NCBI GenBank assembly: GCA_017311185.1
Contig: JAESUZ010000455.1
Span: 310,001-374,000 of the forward strand
DNA: 64,000 nt
Origin: Proteles cristata cristata
Taxonomy: Eukaryota; Chordata; Mammalia; Carnivora; Hyaenidae
Direction: 5' to 3'
The notes beneath the pieces are model-generated. The model searched no databases and was not told where the DNA came from. It was given only the letters and a program-made list of their open reading frames with translations. Positions 33,536 to 45,479 of this stretch are shown in pieces. Position 1 is the stretch's first letter; every line of letters begins with the position of its first letter. The translations under genes and the position numbers were made by a program.

Positions 33536-33758
33536 TTGGGTGTCTCGATGGCTCAGTGGGTGGGCATCTGACTTTCACTCAGGTCACGGTCTCATGGTTT
33601 GTCGGTTCGAGCCCTGCATCAAGCTCTGTGCTGACAGCTTGGAACCTGGAGCCTGCTTTGGATTCTGTGTCTCCCTCTCTCTCTCTGTCCCTCCCTGGCT
33701 TGTGCTCTGTCTCTGTCTCTGTCTTTCTCTCTCTCTCAAAAATAAACATTAAAAAATG
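33536..33758 (+). mobile_element. Felid CAN-SINE (class B)
   Basis: TGGGTGTCTCGATGGCTCAG, GGTTCGAGCCCTGCATCAAG, GTGCTGACAGCTTGGAACCT, a TC-rich block, then AAAAATAAACATTAAAAAA. No clean TSD found. Confidence 0.9.
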
Positions 33759-34065
33759 GGCTGCATAAATATTATTTGCAAATTGATTGTGACTAACTCT
33801 TCCAGAAGGAATGATGATAATAATTTAAAAAAACAGCCTGTCTTTTGAATAAACACATAGACCTCAGGCAGGTGACATCTATGTTTTCCTGCCCTTTTCA
33901 TTTTCAAAAGTGTTTTATTAAAACCATTTACTCCCCTTCTTCAGACCCACTTGTCTGAATGCAGATGTTTCTTCAGATTGATCATTTTTTAAATACTTCT
34001 GATCTGGATATTACTGATGACTTTATGCCATTATTTGCAGATCATTTTTCAAATGATAAAACTGA

Positions 34066-34186
34066 GGGGCACCTGTGTGGCTCATTAGATTGAACATCTG
34101 ACTTGATTTTGGCTCAGGTCATGATCTCAGAGTTATGGAATCAAACCCCCATGTTGGGCTCCATGCTGAGCATGGAGCCTACTTGA

Positions 34187-34243
<57 letters not shown>

Positions 34244-34291
34244 CTTCTCTCTCTCTGCCCCTTTCCTCAGCTGTATCCTCTTTCTCTTAAA
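34066..34291 (+). mobile_element. Old carnivore CAN-SINE with expanded (TC)n, TSD
   Basis: GGGGCACCTGTGTGGCTCAT, ATGTTGGGCTCCATGCTGAG and GGAGCCTACTTGAAATTC mark the older carnivore-wide type. The TC block has expanded to about 65 bases (34188-34252). TSD AAATGATAAAACTGA (34051-34065) against AAATGGCAAAACTGA (34292-34306), 13 of 15. Confidence 0.9.
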
Positions 34292-34306
34292 AAATGGCAA
34301 AACTGA

Positions 34307-35340
34307 AGTGAATAATAAAAATTTGAAAGCACATTTTTATAACTGCAGAAAAACTGTAAGGGGGAATAAGCCTTAAATACTTAGAAAGATGTGCTTATTT
34401 GGAACACATGTTTTAAAGCAAGGACGAGTTGAATGCAGTTGGGATAAATCCAATGTGTGTAGCTAATAAGGTTGTGCTACTGTGGTAACAACTGTAATGC
34501 GGACAAAAGAGTAGTGTTTTAGTTTAATCTCAAGGTAAGATGGTTTGAGGGAACAAAGCCTCATTTTCTGTTTTGAGTGGTGTTTGGGGAAATGGATGCA
34601 GTTTGCCTGAAACACTGAACAGAGGAAGGCAAGCTGGCTGAGTTTTTAAGATGCTGTAGGACCTGTTGACTGTAGTTGTTCTTTACAGTATTTCTCATTT
34701 TAATTTATGTGTGTGATATTAAACAACACAACAATGTGTGATATTATTGACAACAAGTCTTCCAAAGTCTTCCCTTCTGGTTTCGTAGAGCAGTGAGCTC
34801 TGATATCACCACCGTTATTTTGTCCTTCTCTCTTCCATCCTCCAATCACCTCATAATAATAAGCTTTAAAGGTAATTCTGTGTTTCGAGAGAATGGAAGG
34901 GTGGGAGCAGTTGAAACAAATGAAATGACATTAATAGAGATTAATTAAGTAATCGTGGTCTATTTTGTGATGGGATAGTCTCCATCTATTAAGAAGGATG
35001 AGAAAGCTTCACATATGTTGATGTATGTATTGAGCTCCAAGAGATTTCAGAAAAGGGTTTTGGTTTGGAATGACCATGTTTTGGGGGGGAAAGACTATGT
35101 AGTTGATATGTTTGTAAATATACATGCAAGGGGTGTGTCTGGAAGGGTATAAACTTCTTTGGTTAATAGTGGTTGACATGGGAGGGACCAGGGTCAGCAG
35201 GGACAGGAGTGGAGAGGGAGTCTCCCTCTCTTCCTTATTGTCCCTCTTGAATTTTATGTCACGCACGTGGACTGCCTCCTCAAAACAAAGAAATCAACAA
35301 AGACGATGCTGAGTGCCAGAAGGAGCAAGACTTTTGTAGT
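34307..35340. other. Unassigned sequence
   Basis: About 1 kb, AT-rich, with no repeat or gene recognised. Confidence 0.4.
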
Positions 35341-35344
35341 GGGG

Positions 35345-35460
35345 TAGACCTGAGGTTGGGTTCCTGACCTGATCACTCAACTAGAAGTGTGACCCGAGAT
35401 GACCTTTGTAATTTCTCTCGATGCCAATGATCTCACAAAGGTTTTATAAAAGTTAGCTGG
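35345..35460 (+). mobile_element. Possible MIR fragment
   Basis: GGGTTCCTGACCTGATCACT, AGAAGTGTGACCCGAGATGA and GGTTTTATAAAAGTTAGCTG loosely follow sense MIR order. Confidence 0.35.
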
Positions 35461-35528
35461 TGTCATGAGGTCAGAAGCACCCAACTCCACCTCTGTGAAG
35501 ACTCTAATAAATGTTCTTTTTTTTCAAG

Positions 35529-35716
35529 GCATCCATCAACATGAAAAGGAGAGCAGGAGTGTCCCTGGACGTGGGCACTATTCCAGAAAGATCGAAGTTT
35601 CCATTGTATGCGGCTGGGCAATCCTGACAGACAGCACAGCTCTTACCATTGAGCACGTTCAGTGCAGGGCTCCCTTCGGACCTCAGGGGAGGGGCTGGCA
35701 CTTTCTACTGGGTCTG
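35529..35716 (+). other. Candidate unannotated exon (188 nt)
   Basis: A strong acceptor (TGTTCTTTTTTTTCAAG ending at 35528) and a strong donor (GGTCTG|GTAAGG at 35711-35722) bound a segment that is fully open in one plus frame, part of a 107-codon frame at 35465-35788. The encoded stretch includes GIHQHEKESRSVPGRG and CGWAILTDSTALTIEHVQC. I recognise no family. Length is not a multiple of three. It could be a real exon of an unannotated transcript or chance. Confidence 0.22.
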
Positions 35717-37290
35717 GTAAGGAGCAGGAGTAGGAGCGGTCACTCTAATTCAGAGCTGTGCCTTATGAATTATGGGACAACAACTTAACTCCCAAGGAAT
35801 CATTTTTTTTGTACTTCACCTTGAAATTGCAACATAGATACAGAGCCATATACACGTTTCGAATCTTTCTCCATTTGCCCTGACAGTAATCACACAGAGT
35901 TTTTTCACTTTCCTGACACTTTGATAACACCTCTAGGCAAAAATACCTGTTGGTGATCAATTTCAGACAAAGCTCTGCCCTCCTTGGAGGATATTAGCTC
36001 GCATTGCTATTCTATAAATGCAAGTAATTTTCCTTCACATTAACACTGGTGTGTGCCTTATTCGTGTGAAAATGAAAGGAAAAGAAACCTATACGTAAGT
36101 AGTATGCAAAAAAAATAAGCTAAGAGAATTCATTTTAAAAAGAGGGGTGGGGGTAGTTAGATACGTGTGTTGCTTTTGGTCCAGATGAGACATCTTGTGG
36201 AGAACCAAGCTGACGTTGGTATTCTCACATCATTCAGTAGGTTACTGGTGCTAAAGTCATAGATCCAAAGACATATGAATCTCATTTAAATGCAATACTA
36301 AATATATTATGAAGGTATACTGATGCAAGCCCTTTTTACAGGGAGAACCTGCTAGTATTCAAGACACTTCTTAAGTTACAAACTTCCTTAAACAATATTT
36401 TTATAAAAATCATTGAAATGTACCTGCAAACTCATTTCTTTGTAATTTTTTCTTTCTTTGTAATTGTCAGAGAGCCCGGGTTCTCACAAGTATGATTCTG
36501 TCTACCCAGCAACGCTCCTGTAGTGCTTTCTGCTCATGAAGCTAGATGTGTCTAATTAGGTTGGCTGGGAAAAACGAACAAAATAAATAAATGGATCCCA
36601 TTCTTGGGTTGCTTATGATCTCGTAAGGCAGAGAAACTCTCTCCACAAATAATCATAACAGAAATCATGCACTATGGGGTTCGAAGGGGCAAACCTCACC
36701 CAAGAGGTGGGATGGTATTTCTGAAGATGAATTTTGATCCTGATTTTGAAGACATGGTCAGTCATTCTTACAACTATTTCATGACACCCAGTGGTAGCGA
36801 ATGCCAGAGAATCTCTGCCAAAATATATGAATCATATCACACGGAAGATGACATTAATAGAATTCCACAAATCAATTTAAGATTCCAAATTTGATTAACG
36901 CAGGAAAGGAGAAGTACTTGCTCCAATATAGCTTGTAAGGTCAAGGTAAGTGATCTTGAGCAGAGGTTGGAAGACAGAAGAGAGTCATGGAGGCCAGGGA
37001 GGGAGGTGGTGGCTCTTCCAGACCTGAGGGACAAGAGGCACAAAGGCTATGCTTTTGCAGTGGCACACAGCTGACTACCAGACACTGAAAGATCAGTGGG
37101 GAAACGGCGTCGACTGTGAGGGAAGAGAGCACAGATTGAGGCTGGAGAGGCAGGCAGAGCTACAGAGAGTGTGCGTTGTGATACTTGTCATCTATCCCTC
37201 ACCTTGCCTCATGGCACCGACTCACATTCAAACATTTTATACTTATTGATTGTTTTCCACTTGTCTCTTCCTAATTTCCATCCAGGCTCT
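35717..37290. other. Unassigned sequence
   Basis: About 1.6 kb with no recognised element. A 75-codon frame at 36667-36894 (FDPDFEDMVSHSYNYF) is unidentified and too short to call. Confidence 0.4.
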
Positions 37291-37294
37291 GTTT

Positions 37295-37560
37295 GGTTAA
37301 CTGTGATAGTATCAGCCCCGGTATTACCACTAGTTACTTTGCTAGCTCTCACCATATCCCAGGACCTGATCTAAACACTATGAGAACCAGCCCAACTGGT
37401 TCTCACAACAACCGAGTCTTCGGTACTACTACTGTCACCATATCATAAGTAAATGTAGCTGAGGCCAATAGGGGCCGAGGAATGTGCCCAAGGTCAGAGC
37501 ACTGGAATGGAAGAGCCAGCATCCAAGGCTGAAGACCCCTTCCTTGACCCCTGCACCACC
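37295..37560 (-). mobile_element. MIR SINE
   Basis: CTAGTTACTTTGCTAGCTCT, CAGGACCTGATCTAAACACT, GTTCTCACAACAACC, then ATAAGTAAATGTAGCTGAGG and GTGCCCAAGGTCAGAGCACT run in antisense MIR order, nearly full length. Confidence 0.65.
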
Positions 37561-38308
37561 AGTGCCTGGAGCCTGCCTGGCGTCAGGAAGGTGGAAGTAA
37601 TATGGCAACGAGAAGTTGTTAGACTGATTGGCCTTTGTTTACTTCTTTCTTTTTGCCAGGGGAGAGGGATGTTTCATGATTATATTTCCTTCCTGAGGTG
37701 AGCAATGTTTCTAACAGTGAGATATTGAGTTGCTGGAATGGCTGGAAATTTTCAAATAACTCCCAGGAAATGTATAGTGAACAGAAAGTCACTCACTGGT
37801 CTACAGCATTTATTCCCTCTTTCTATGGCCCAAAGCAAAGAGAAGACAACAGAATACATAATTTGCAAATATAGAAAGTAACTAGAATACCAGATTGCAT
37901 AAATTATCTTCTAAATTAAATGCTATTACATCCCATCTCAACTTGTTGGCTATACTTATTTACAGTGATGATACTACATCTGTTAATCAGAAACCAATAT
38001 GACAATTAGTGGTAAAGAATATTTTATGCCAAAGCCTAGCAGATACTCCACCCTGGCTGAATGAATGAGTGGACAGGATTTAGCAGTGAAAATGAAAGAA
38101 TGAATGCTTCTCCCTTTGGCAGGCACCTATTTTTATTATTGGTATGGTCTCGGCTGGAAATATTTTTCTTTCCTTCCTTCTGAAGTCCAGAGCAGTGAGG
38201 TCCAAGCAAGCTGGAGAATGGCCTTGTCCAGTTTTCCCATCTCAAGCTCCTTAACACCACTTTGAGCCTCATCTTTAATGTTCTATTTGCTAGAAAAGGG
38301 GAACTACT
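37561..38308. other. Unassigned sequence
   Basis: About 750 bases with nothing recognised. Confidence 0.4.
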
Positions 38309-38311
38309 GTC

Positions 38312-38808
38312 TGTGACGATTAAATTTGTGTCAACCTGATTGGGCTACATGATGCCCAGATAGACGATAAAACATCATTTTTACCATGAGGGTGTTTCTG
38401 GTAGAACTTAACGTTTGAACTTGTAGACTGAGTAAAGATGATGTGGGTGGGCATCATCCAACATGTTGTTGAGAGTTTGAACAGAATAAAAAAGAAGAGT
38501 AAAGAAGAATTTGTTCTCTTTTTGAGTCAGAATATCCATCTTCTTCTACCCTCAGATGCCAGCATTCCTAGTTCTTAGAATATGGGACTCAGACAAGGAC
38601 TTATGCCATTGGTCCCCACTTCTCTGGCCTTTGGACTGGGACTGGATCACAGAACTAGCTTTCTAGCTCACAGTTTGCAGATCGTGACGCTATAATTGTA
38701 TAACCCAATTCCTAGAATAAATCTTTAAATATATATATATATTTCACATATATATGTGAAGATATATGTCTTCTCGGCCTGTTTCTCTGGAGAACCCTGC
38801 CTAATGCA
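38312..38808 (+). mobile_element. Old LTR-like interspersed repeat (second copy)
   Basis: Same family as 18838-19292: GTGACGATTAAATTTGTGTC, ATGATGCCCAGATAG, GATGTGGGTGGGCATCATCC, and the end GTTTCTCTGGAGAACCCTGC CTAATGCA. It carries an AT-rich palindromic insert before the end. No internal viral genes. Confidence 0.7.
38743..38760. repeat. Perfect 18-base palindrome
   Basis: TTCACATATATATGTGAA equals its own reverse complement and is flanked by ATAT-rich arms that extend the symmetry with one mismatch. It lies in the AT-rich part of the LTR-like repeat. Confidence 0.95.
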
Positions 38809-41147
38809 CTATTTATCCAATGACACTGTTCATTAGAATAAATTTGTGCATCTCTGAAGTATGTTATATATTGTCCCAAAGGTCCATTGAGTGTACATGT
38901 CAATACTGTGCCACTGAGCATGAAGACTGTGTTGTCTGACCTGACAAAGGCAGCACCAATGAAAGTAGCAATAATTTCCCCAGGCAATTTACGTAGGAAT
39001 TTCTAAAATCTCTCATCTCTGTAGTGTCCCTGGCTAAGAAGGAAACAAGTAGGCTTTGTGTTTTGTCACATAAGAAACTTAGCCCAAGAGAAATAATAAG
39101 ATGCCATGGAGTTATTGAAAAAGCTGCAGTTAGAGACTTGTCTTTTTGGTCTAAGCTTGAATGCATTAGCTACTGATCTATATGCCTTTTGGACCAAAGG
39201 GGATGGCACACTATATAAATTGATTATGCTCTCTCACTGGGTATTTTTCTGCCATAGGAATTAATCTTTAATTTGCTCATCTCAAAAATGAACCCTGTCG
39301 GACTGTGCAGCTGAGGGAAATGTCTGGCATTAATAATATGCATCCTTTCAATTAGTCCTTAATTCATCACATTACCTCCAAATGAGAATATCGATTAAGA
39401 GATGAAGGGCCCAGAAGGTATGCAGAAAATTTTATTAGTTCCCTAGAGGTGTCATGATATTTTTTAAAGAAAAGATCATGTATTGTGCATCAATATTTGA
39501 AATATATTTATGGAACTGTAGTTTTTAACTTTTTAAAATAATGTCTCTAGTTGTTAATTTGTAATGAAGAAAAGATCACTCAGATTCTCCTCTTTGGGCA
39601 TTAGGGTCAATAGAATATGTCACAGGCATCTCACAATGCATTTGCACCCGTGTTCGCACTAACATACTATGGAGCTAGAAATAAGGGCAATAATTTGTCA
39701 CACAGAAAATATAAAATGACAAAAGCCCTGAAGCTCTAAATCAGTCATAATTTGATACCCAGTAGGAGAAAAATAGATGTATGTTAAGAATCCCTCTCTC
39801 CTGTCTATGATTCTTCTCAAGGAGGACGCTGGTTTTGCTTCTAGGTGTAGAGCTCTAGGCAGAAGCATAGAGAGATACTGTGTTTTCACCACATCGCTCC
39901 CCAAACTCAGACGTGTAAGGCCTACTAACTCCAAAAGCTGAGCGTTCCTTCCAGGACCACTTTCAGAAAAGGGAAGTGTTCTCTCCCGAAGACTTATTTT
40001 CCACCTTCCATAAATAAAGGAAGACTAAATCTGCCAGGAAACGACAGGAAGATCAAGGTGGAGTGGGATTTGCACCCTGATGGGATGGAAGCCTCATGCT
40101 ACCCTCACCTCCATGAAAGAGCAGAGGCAAAATAACCCCGTCTTCCCGCAGCACCGTGCCCTGACCTGAAAATGTCTCTGGGATTCTCAATCACATATTG
40201 TTCCAAGTGCCAAAGATCAAGGCAGTGGTGGTGGGAAGAACATACCACTAGAAGAGGTAAGAACTTGCTAGAAACAGGAGATTGCATTCACTGTTGTACA
40301 CATCAGTGTTGTTTGCATGTGTGGACCTCTAAGAAAGGTCTGATTACAAATAGGCAAACTATGACCAAGGAAATCCACTGATGTGGTTCTTTCAGCCTGT
40401 ATGTGCACAAATCTAAGACATTAAGTCAAGGGAAATGAGGATGGGAGGAAAGCATGTGACGTGCATGATCATTTCGGCCCTTGTTTGTCCCCTTTCTGGG
40501 CCCCTCTCCCTCACCAAGGCACATACTAGTCAGGAGTCCAACTCCGAACCTCACTGTGTCAGGACGGAAGCCACTGTGCTTTGGCTTGCTTCGAGTGCTC
40601 CTTACGCTCGCCATGCCTGGCCCTCCACGGGGCCACCACCGCAGCTCTGGCTCGTTTTTCTCTGATAACCTGTCTCAGACACTCCTGCTCTTTTTACCTC
40701 CCAGCTCTCTTTTGGACACAGTTCTATTATTAACCCTCCAGCTCTGTCAACCATGACCATAAATACGGTTTATCACTGCTCTTAGCCTGCTGCTGCCAGA
40801 TTCCAGTGAGCTGAGTTCGTCAAATGGGTGATGAAGAGTAAACACAACAAGAGCTTCAGCTGTCAGGGCCAAGAAATTATGAAATAATGTGTTCGTGAAC
40901 CATCAATGGACTTTGTTATCAAGCTACGATCTCGGGAGCTCATAGCAGCTTTGATATATATTTTTTTCAGTTTTATTCCTTAGGAATGTTGTTTTTATTT
41001 AGCTTTAAAATACCACCGTATCTTTAAAGCTTAGTTTATTGGAATTTTATGAAGAGGAACTCTGTGTAAGCCTGAAAAATAATTTTTAAAAAATCACCAA
41101 TGGTGCTTACTTCTGACTTATCTTTTGGCTTATAAAACCTTTTCTAC
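38809..41147. other. Unassigned sequence with a candidate conserved element
   Basis: About 2.3 kb without recognised repeats. Segment 39310-39420 (GGCATTAATAATATGCATCC, TTTCAATTAGTCCTTAATTC) is dense in TAAT words plus an octamer-like ATGCAT and may be a conserved noncoding element. Frames are up to 91 codons and unidentified. Confidence 0.35.
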
Positions 41148-41164
41148 AAGAATCATGTCTAATG

Positions 41165-41387
41165 GGGGCGCCTGGGTGGCTTAGTCGGTTAAGCATCCGA
41201 CTTTCGCTTAGGTCATGATCTCGCAGTTCGTGGGTTCGAGCCCCACGTCAGGCTCTGTGCTGACTGCCAGCTCAGAGCCTGGAGTCTGTTTCAGCCTGTG
41301 ACTCCCTCTCTCTCTGACCCTCCCCTGCTCATGCTGTCTCTCTCTCTCCTAGAAATAAATAAAACATTAAAAAAAATTAAAAAAAAA
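41165..41387 (+). mobile_element. Felid CAN-SINE (class A), exact 17-base TSD
   Basis: Nearly consensus class A copy: GGGCGCCTGGGTGGCTTAGT, TTCGTGGGTTCGAGCCCCAC, GACTGCCAGCTCAGAGCCTG, CTCCTAGAAATAAATAAAAC. TSD AAGAATCATGTCTAATG at 41148-41164 and 41388-41404, identical. It is one of the youngest-looking insertions in the window. Confidence 0.97.
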
Positions 41388-41404
41388 AAGAATCATGTCT
41401 AATG

Positions 41405-42204
41405 ATGTGTTCTGCCAAGTGTCTACCATCTTATGGTCTATTTTTCTCTGAATATGTATGTGTGTATACATACATATGAAAGAAATCAAGTAAATTTAAA
41501 TTGCACAGATTTCTTGATGAAGAAAACCAATGGTTTAAATATTGTTCTAAATTTAAAGAGAACCAATTTATAATCTTAAAGACTTGTCTTAGTCATTGAA
41601 ATCAGTCATTCATGATCCACAGATCTCATGTTCCATGACTGTAAAACGCATCCCACACTTGCTAATCAAGCTCTGTCAACAATTTACAGCAAGCAGTAGC
41701 TCAGGATATGGACTGCTACTTTTCATGTCTCAGAAGTTTGTCTGAAGTCCCCAAATGGAAAACTGAAGTTGGGAAGTATCTATGGAAAGATAGCAGTAGT
41801 GGACGGTGAGAAATCTCTTGCAGAGCATTTGAGGGGAACAGCAGCCAGCTCTGCTCATACCCCACTACAACCTACAGGTAACCTCCTCCTGCAAATATAC
41901 GACCAAAAGGAACACCAGCTCTTCAGAGTCATTCACTAAGGTGGCCAGTTCACAGGACAAGTGAATCATCACCAGTGGGAAGACTTCATCCCGACCAGGT
42001 TAAGGGCGGGGGCAAGACAATGAGTCGGCAACATGGTGGGCCTTGGGGTGCAAGAAAGAGCATTTTCGGTCTTCATGGTTGGGTGCTTATGGAGCTTGGA
42101 AACTTGGGCTGCCCCAACTCTAGACAGAGCACACGGAGAAAAGTTTGAAAACATATGTCTGCTGGAACAGGGGTAAGAAATTGAAACAGCTTTTTCTTCT
42201 CTAT
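41405..42204. other. Unassigned sequence
   Basis: About 800 bases. A short alternating tract TGTGTGTATACATACATATG lies near 41459. No gene or repeat family recognised. Confidence 0.4.
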
Positions 42205-42212
42205 GAAAATGT

Positions 42213-42441
42213 AGGCGCGCCTGGGTGGCTTAGTTGGTTAAGCGTCCGACTTTCGCTTAGGTCATGATCTCATGGTTCGTGGGTTCGAGCCCCGCATCGG
42301 GCTCTGTGCTGACTGCCGGTTCAGAGCCTGGAGCCTGTTTTGGTCTGTGACTCCCTCTCTCTCTGGCCCTCCCCTGCTCATGCTGTCTCTCTCTCTCTCT
42401 CCTAGAAATAAATAAAAAAACATTAAAAAAAAAAAAAGAAA
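42213..42441 (+). mobile_element. Felid CAN-SINE (class A) with short TSD
   Basis: Class A, nearly consensus (GCGCGCCTGGGTGGCTTAGT, GGGTTCGAGCCCCGCATCGG, GACTGCCGGTTCAGAGCC, CTCCTAGAAATAAATAAAAA). TSD GAAAATGT at 42205-42212 and 42442-42449. Confidence 0.95.
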
Positions 42442-42449
42442 GAAAATGT

Positions 42450-44499
42450 TGAAGATGAGAGGCTGGGAGCAGCCTGAGATGGCAGGCAAAGAGTTAGTCG
42501 ATCCATGGCACATCTCACGGCCAAGTAGATGGAGTGGAAGTTGGTAGACTTGAGCTGTCTTACAGAGACCGCACTAAGAAGGCAGCCAACCCAAGTGAGA
42601 GTTTGTTGGGAAGGCAGCCTATAGACTGGAACAATGAGGACTAGCTTAAGACAGCAGGAAGCCTCATGCCCTGAACGTGTCTGTGTTCTAACACATCCCA
42701 CTGAGGGAGTCACTGGCAAGCCAGGAGACAGGTGCACCAGCAGAAGCAGTTAAAATAACAGAGAAATTTATAAAGATGCCATCCCTTTTCTGCTAATATT
42801 TCTTTCCCTGCTTGACCCTGAATTAGCCAGAAGAGAAAGAACAAAGAGGTGGAAGAAAAAGAGAACAGGCCACTTGAGCTCCCGCCCACAGCAGACCCTG
42901 GCCAATGATTAGACCTGGAGGAGCAGCCGTGGGTCATGCACATCAAGGAAAGAGACTGAGTTAGACTGGAGAACAAAGCATGAGGAGGCTTTGCAGGAGT
43001 CATTCACATGTTCAAGTCACGAAATAGGCTGGTATGAAACTATGAAGTCCAAGATGTCACAGAGTGGCGGAGAAACGTGGATGAACTGAACCTGTATACA
43101 GGAAGCGGTTAGAGACAAATAAAAGCATTTATTTATGTACTCAAGTTCAAACTATTCAATAATGCATTTCTTTCATTACCGATATTGTTGGCATTTAGGC
43201 AGAAATGTGAAAATGAGGATGCTCTGAGAAAGCACATCTAAGCGGCTCCTCAATTATTGCCCCAAGGGATAAATGTTTTACCAAATGCATGAGGTCAGCT
43301 CACCTTTCCATCTTATCCCTGTTCCCTACACATCTTGCGGAAATGGAGCTGGCCACATTTGGTGTTTTTCTGGTGCGTTTCAACAAAGAAAAATGAATTC
43401 ATGGTCGTCCCATTGAAATTTCAGGTAATGGGTTGGCTAAAATAATTTTGAGGAAAAAAAATGCTTAATGAGCATTAATAGTATAGCACATATTAATATT
43501 TATTTAAAATGTATAAAACATATTTTATAAGTCATTAGTGTGCTATCTTTATTGCGTCAATAGCAAGCAAAGACATACACACACAGTCTTTCAAAGGCTC
43601 ACCATGACTTTATCTTATTTTCCTTAATTTTGAACTCTCTTAAATCCTGCATTTGGAACAGAAATATTATATATTACTTATCATATCATATCTCTCCATC
43701 CTCCACTAATTATAAAAGCTAGTCTAGAAAACTGTCTATCCGGGCTGGAAAACAACATAATTCAAAATATATTATCATATCATAAATATCAGGAAATCTT
43801 TTTTTCCCTATTGTTTTGCATCTGAATCTGGAGGGGAATATACACAGTCTGGGGTTTCAATGTCCAAATCTGGGCAACGTGGAGCTGGTCAAGGGAATCA
43901 GAGACAGGTAATGTAGATTAACACACTTATATAGGCACTGCACTGAGACCCAACTCTTCCCTGTAAAACAGAGCTCACTTCCAAGGACACAAAGCAAAAG
44001 GAAATGTAAAAATGAAGGTAAGGATCAAAGTATTAACTTTAAGCTGAACTGAAGACCATGGCTTCTCTCGAGGCCAAATAAACTTTCTAATATTTCAGCG
44101 CTGCCCCTTCCCCCTCCATTATGCTTATTCTCTGCATCACTGAAGGACGTAGAAAATTGCAAGTGTCGTTGGCAGGACAGGTGTGTGCAGAAGAGCACAT
44201 GTGGTGCAGGGAAGATGCTGGAACAGTGAACCCACAGGTGCAGGAGCCGCTCACCCACAGGGCTTCCTCGAGTCTCACCAACCAGGCGGCCTTCCCTCCA
44301 TCTGGAAGGCTGAGGAAGGGAGGGCATTTGGAGAAAGAAACTGGAAGTAAATGCTCCTTTAAAAAGGACAAGATGTCTTTCCTCTTAGCAGAGAAGAAGG
44401 AGAGTCCTGGAGGGAAGAACTTAACCAAAAGTTCTTAAGTTCCCAGAAAGGAGAGAGAACTCCAAATCTCCCAAAGATTTTTTTTTTTAAAGTATGTGA
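42450..44499. other. Unassigned sequence
   Basis: About 2 kb of mostly single-copy-looking sequence. Opposite-strand frames at 44025-44438 (100-113 codons) overlap each other and are shadows without domains. The segment 43430-43540 is AT-rich and repeat-free. Confidence 0.4.
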
Positions 44500-44650
44500 T
44501 GCATACTAAACTTTGCACTTTGGAATTCTTTTAGATTTACACAGAGGTTGGAAAGATGGTGCAGAGGGTTCCCACGCGCCCCTCACTTGGTATCTCCCAA
44601 TGCTGACATTGTATATTATCATGACGTAGTCATTAAAATGAAGAAATGGA
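44500..44650 (-). mobile_element. Ancient L1M 3' UTR fragment
   Basis: TTACACAGAGGTTGGAAAGA, then GGTGCAGAGGGTTCCCACGC follow an antisense L1M 3' UTR order; it decays toward 44650. Confidence 0.5.
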
Positions 44651-44934
44651 CGTTGGTACATGACTGTGCGCTAAATTCAAGACTTCTTGTCCACCATTTT
44701 TAGCGAAGGACCATCAGGGACAGGGTCAGTCATGGCAGAAGAGCCCCTTCCTGTCATGAATCCTCAGTCACTTCCGAAGGCTTGTGACTTACTCTGACAG
44801 AGGAGCCAGAGAGCCAGACAGGCAGAGACCCGGATCGCCTGATGGATTCAGAACTCAAAGCAAAGAGCATATGATGTTCTGGAAGATACAGGGTGTCTTC
44901 ATATATGAAGGCCATTATTTTGACTAATAAAATC
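44651..44934. other. Unassigned sequence
   Basis: Possibly further decayed L1M, but not recognisable. Confidence 0.3.
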
Positions 44935-44952
44935 AAGAATTCTACTTAAAGA

Positions 44953-45167
44953 GGGGCACCTGGGGGGCTCAGTCAGTTAAGCATCCGACTTTGGCTCGCG
45001 TCATGATCTTGTGGTCCGTAGTCCAGCACGAGCCCTGAAGCAGACTTTGTGCTGACAGCTCGGAGCCTGGAGCTGCTTCAGATTCTGTGTCTCCCTCTCT
45101 CTCTGCCCCTCCCCAAGCTCATGCTCTCTCTCCATCTCTCAAAAATGAATAAATGTTAAAAAAAAAA
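44953..45167 (+). mobile_element. Felid CAN-SINE (class B) with 18-base TSD
   Basis: GGGGCACCTGGGGGGCTCAG, GTGCTGACAGCTCGGAGCCT, TCTGTGTCTCCCTCTCTC and an AAAAATGAATAAATGTTAAA tail. A GTCCAGCACGAGCCCTGAAG segment interrupts the B-box region. TSD AAGAATTCTACTTAAAGA (44935-44952) against AAGAATTCTGCTTAAAGA (45168-45185), 17 of 18. Confidence 0.94.
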
Positions 45168-45185
45168 AAGAATTCTGCTTAAAGA

Positions 45186-45479
45186 AAGCAGTGTACACAG
45201 GGAGGAAAAACCTGCCTTATCCCCAAAGCCTGCATGAAATAAACACACCAGTTTTTAACCTGTAAGCTACAGCACGGCCCACAGAAAGGCACAAACGAAT
45301 GCACGGGAATAGTTCAGGGTCTGTGCCAGTGCAGATAGCATAATGCAGCCACAGCCCAGGTGGGAGGCATCCACGGCCAGCATTCCAGAGTCCCTCAGAC
45401 CGTCACCTGAGCACTTTTTCGTCCCATTCCTGAAGGTCGACAACTAGCCTGTTACGGATATTACTGCCCTTGCTTTTCC
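45186..45479. other. Unassigned sequence
   Basis: Nothing recognised. It may be decayed L1M linking the fragments on either side. Confidence 0.3.

Noticed and set aside
41165..41290. tRNA gene-like A and B boxes in the SINE heads
   Set aside because: GGTTCGAGCCCC and the GTGGCTTAGT-type A box belong to tRNA-derived SINEs. The segments do not fold as complete tRNA cloverleaves with their flanks.
44025..44438. Three overlapping frames of 100-113 codons on both strands
   Set aside because: They are mutual shadows without motifs, and none stands out by composition.
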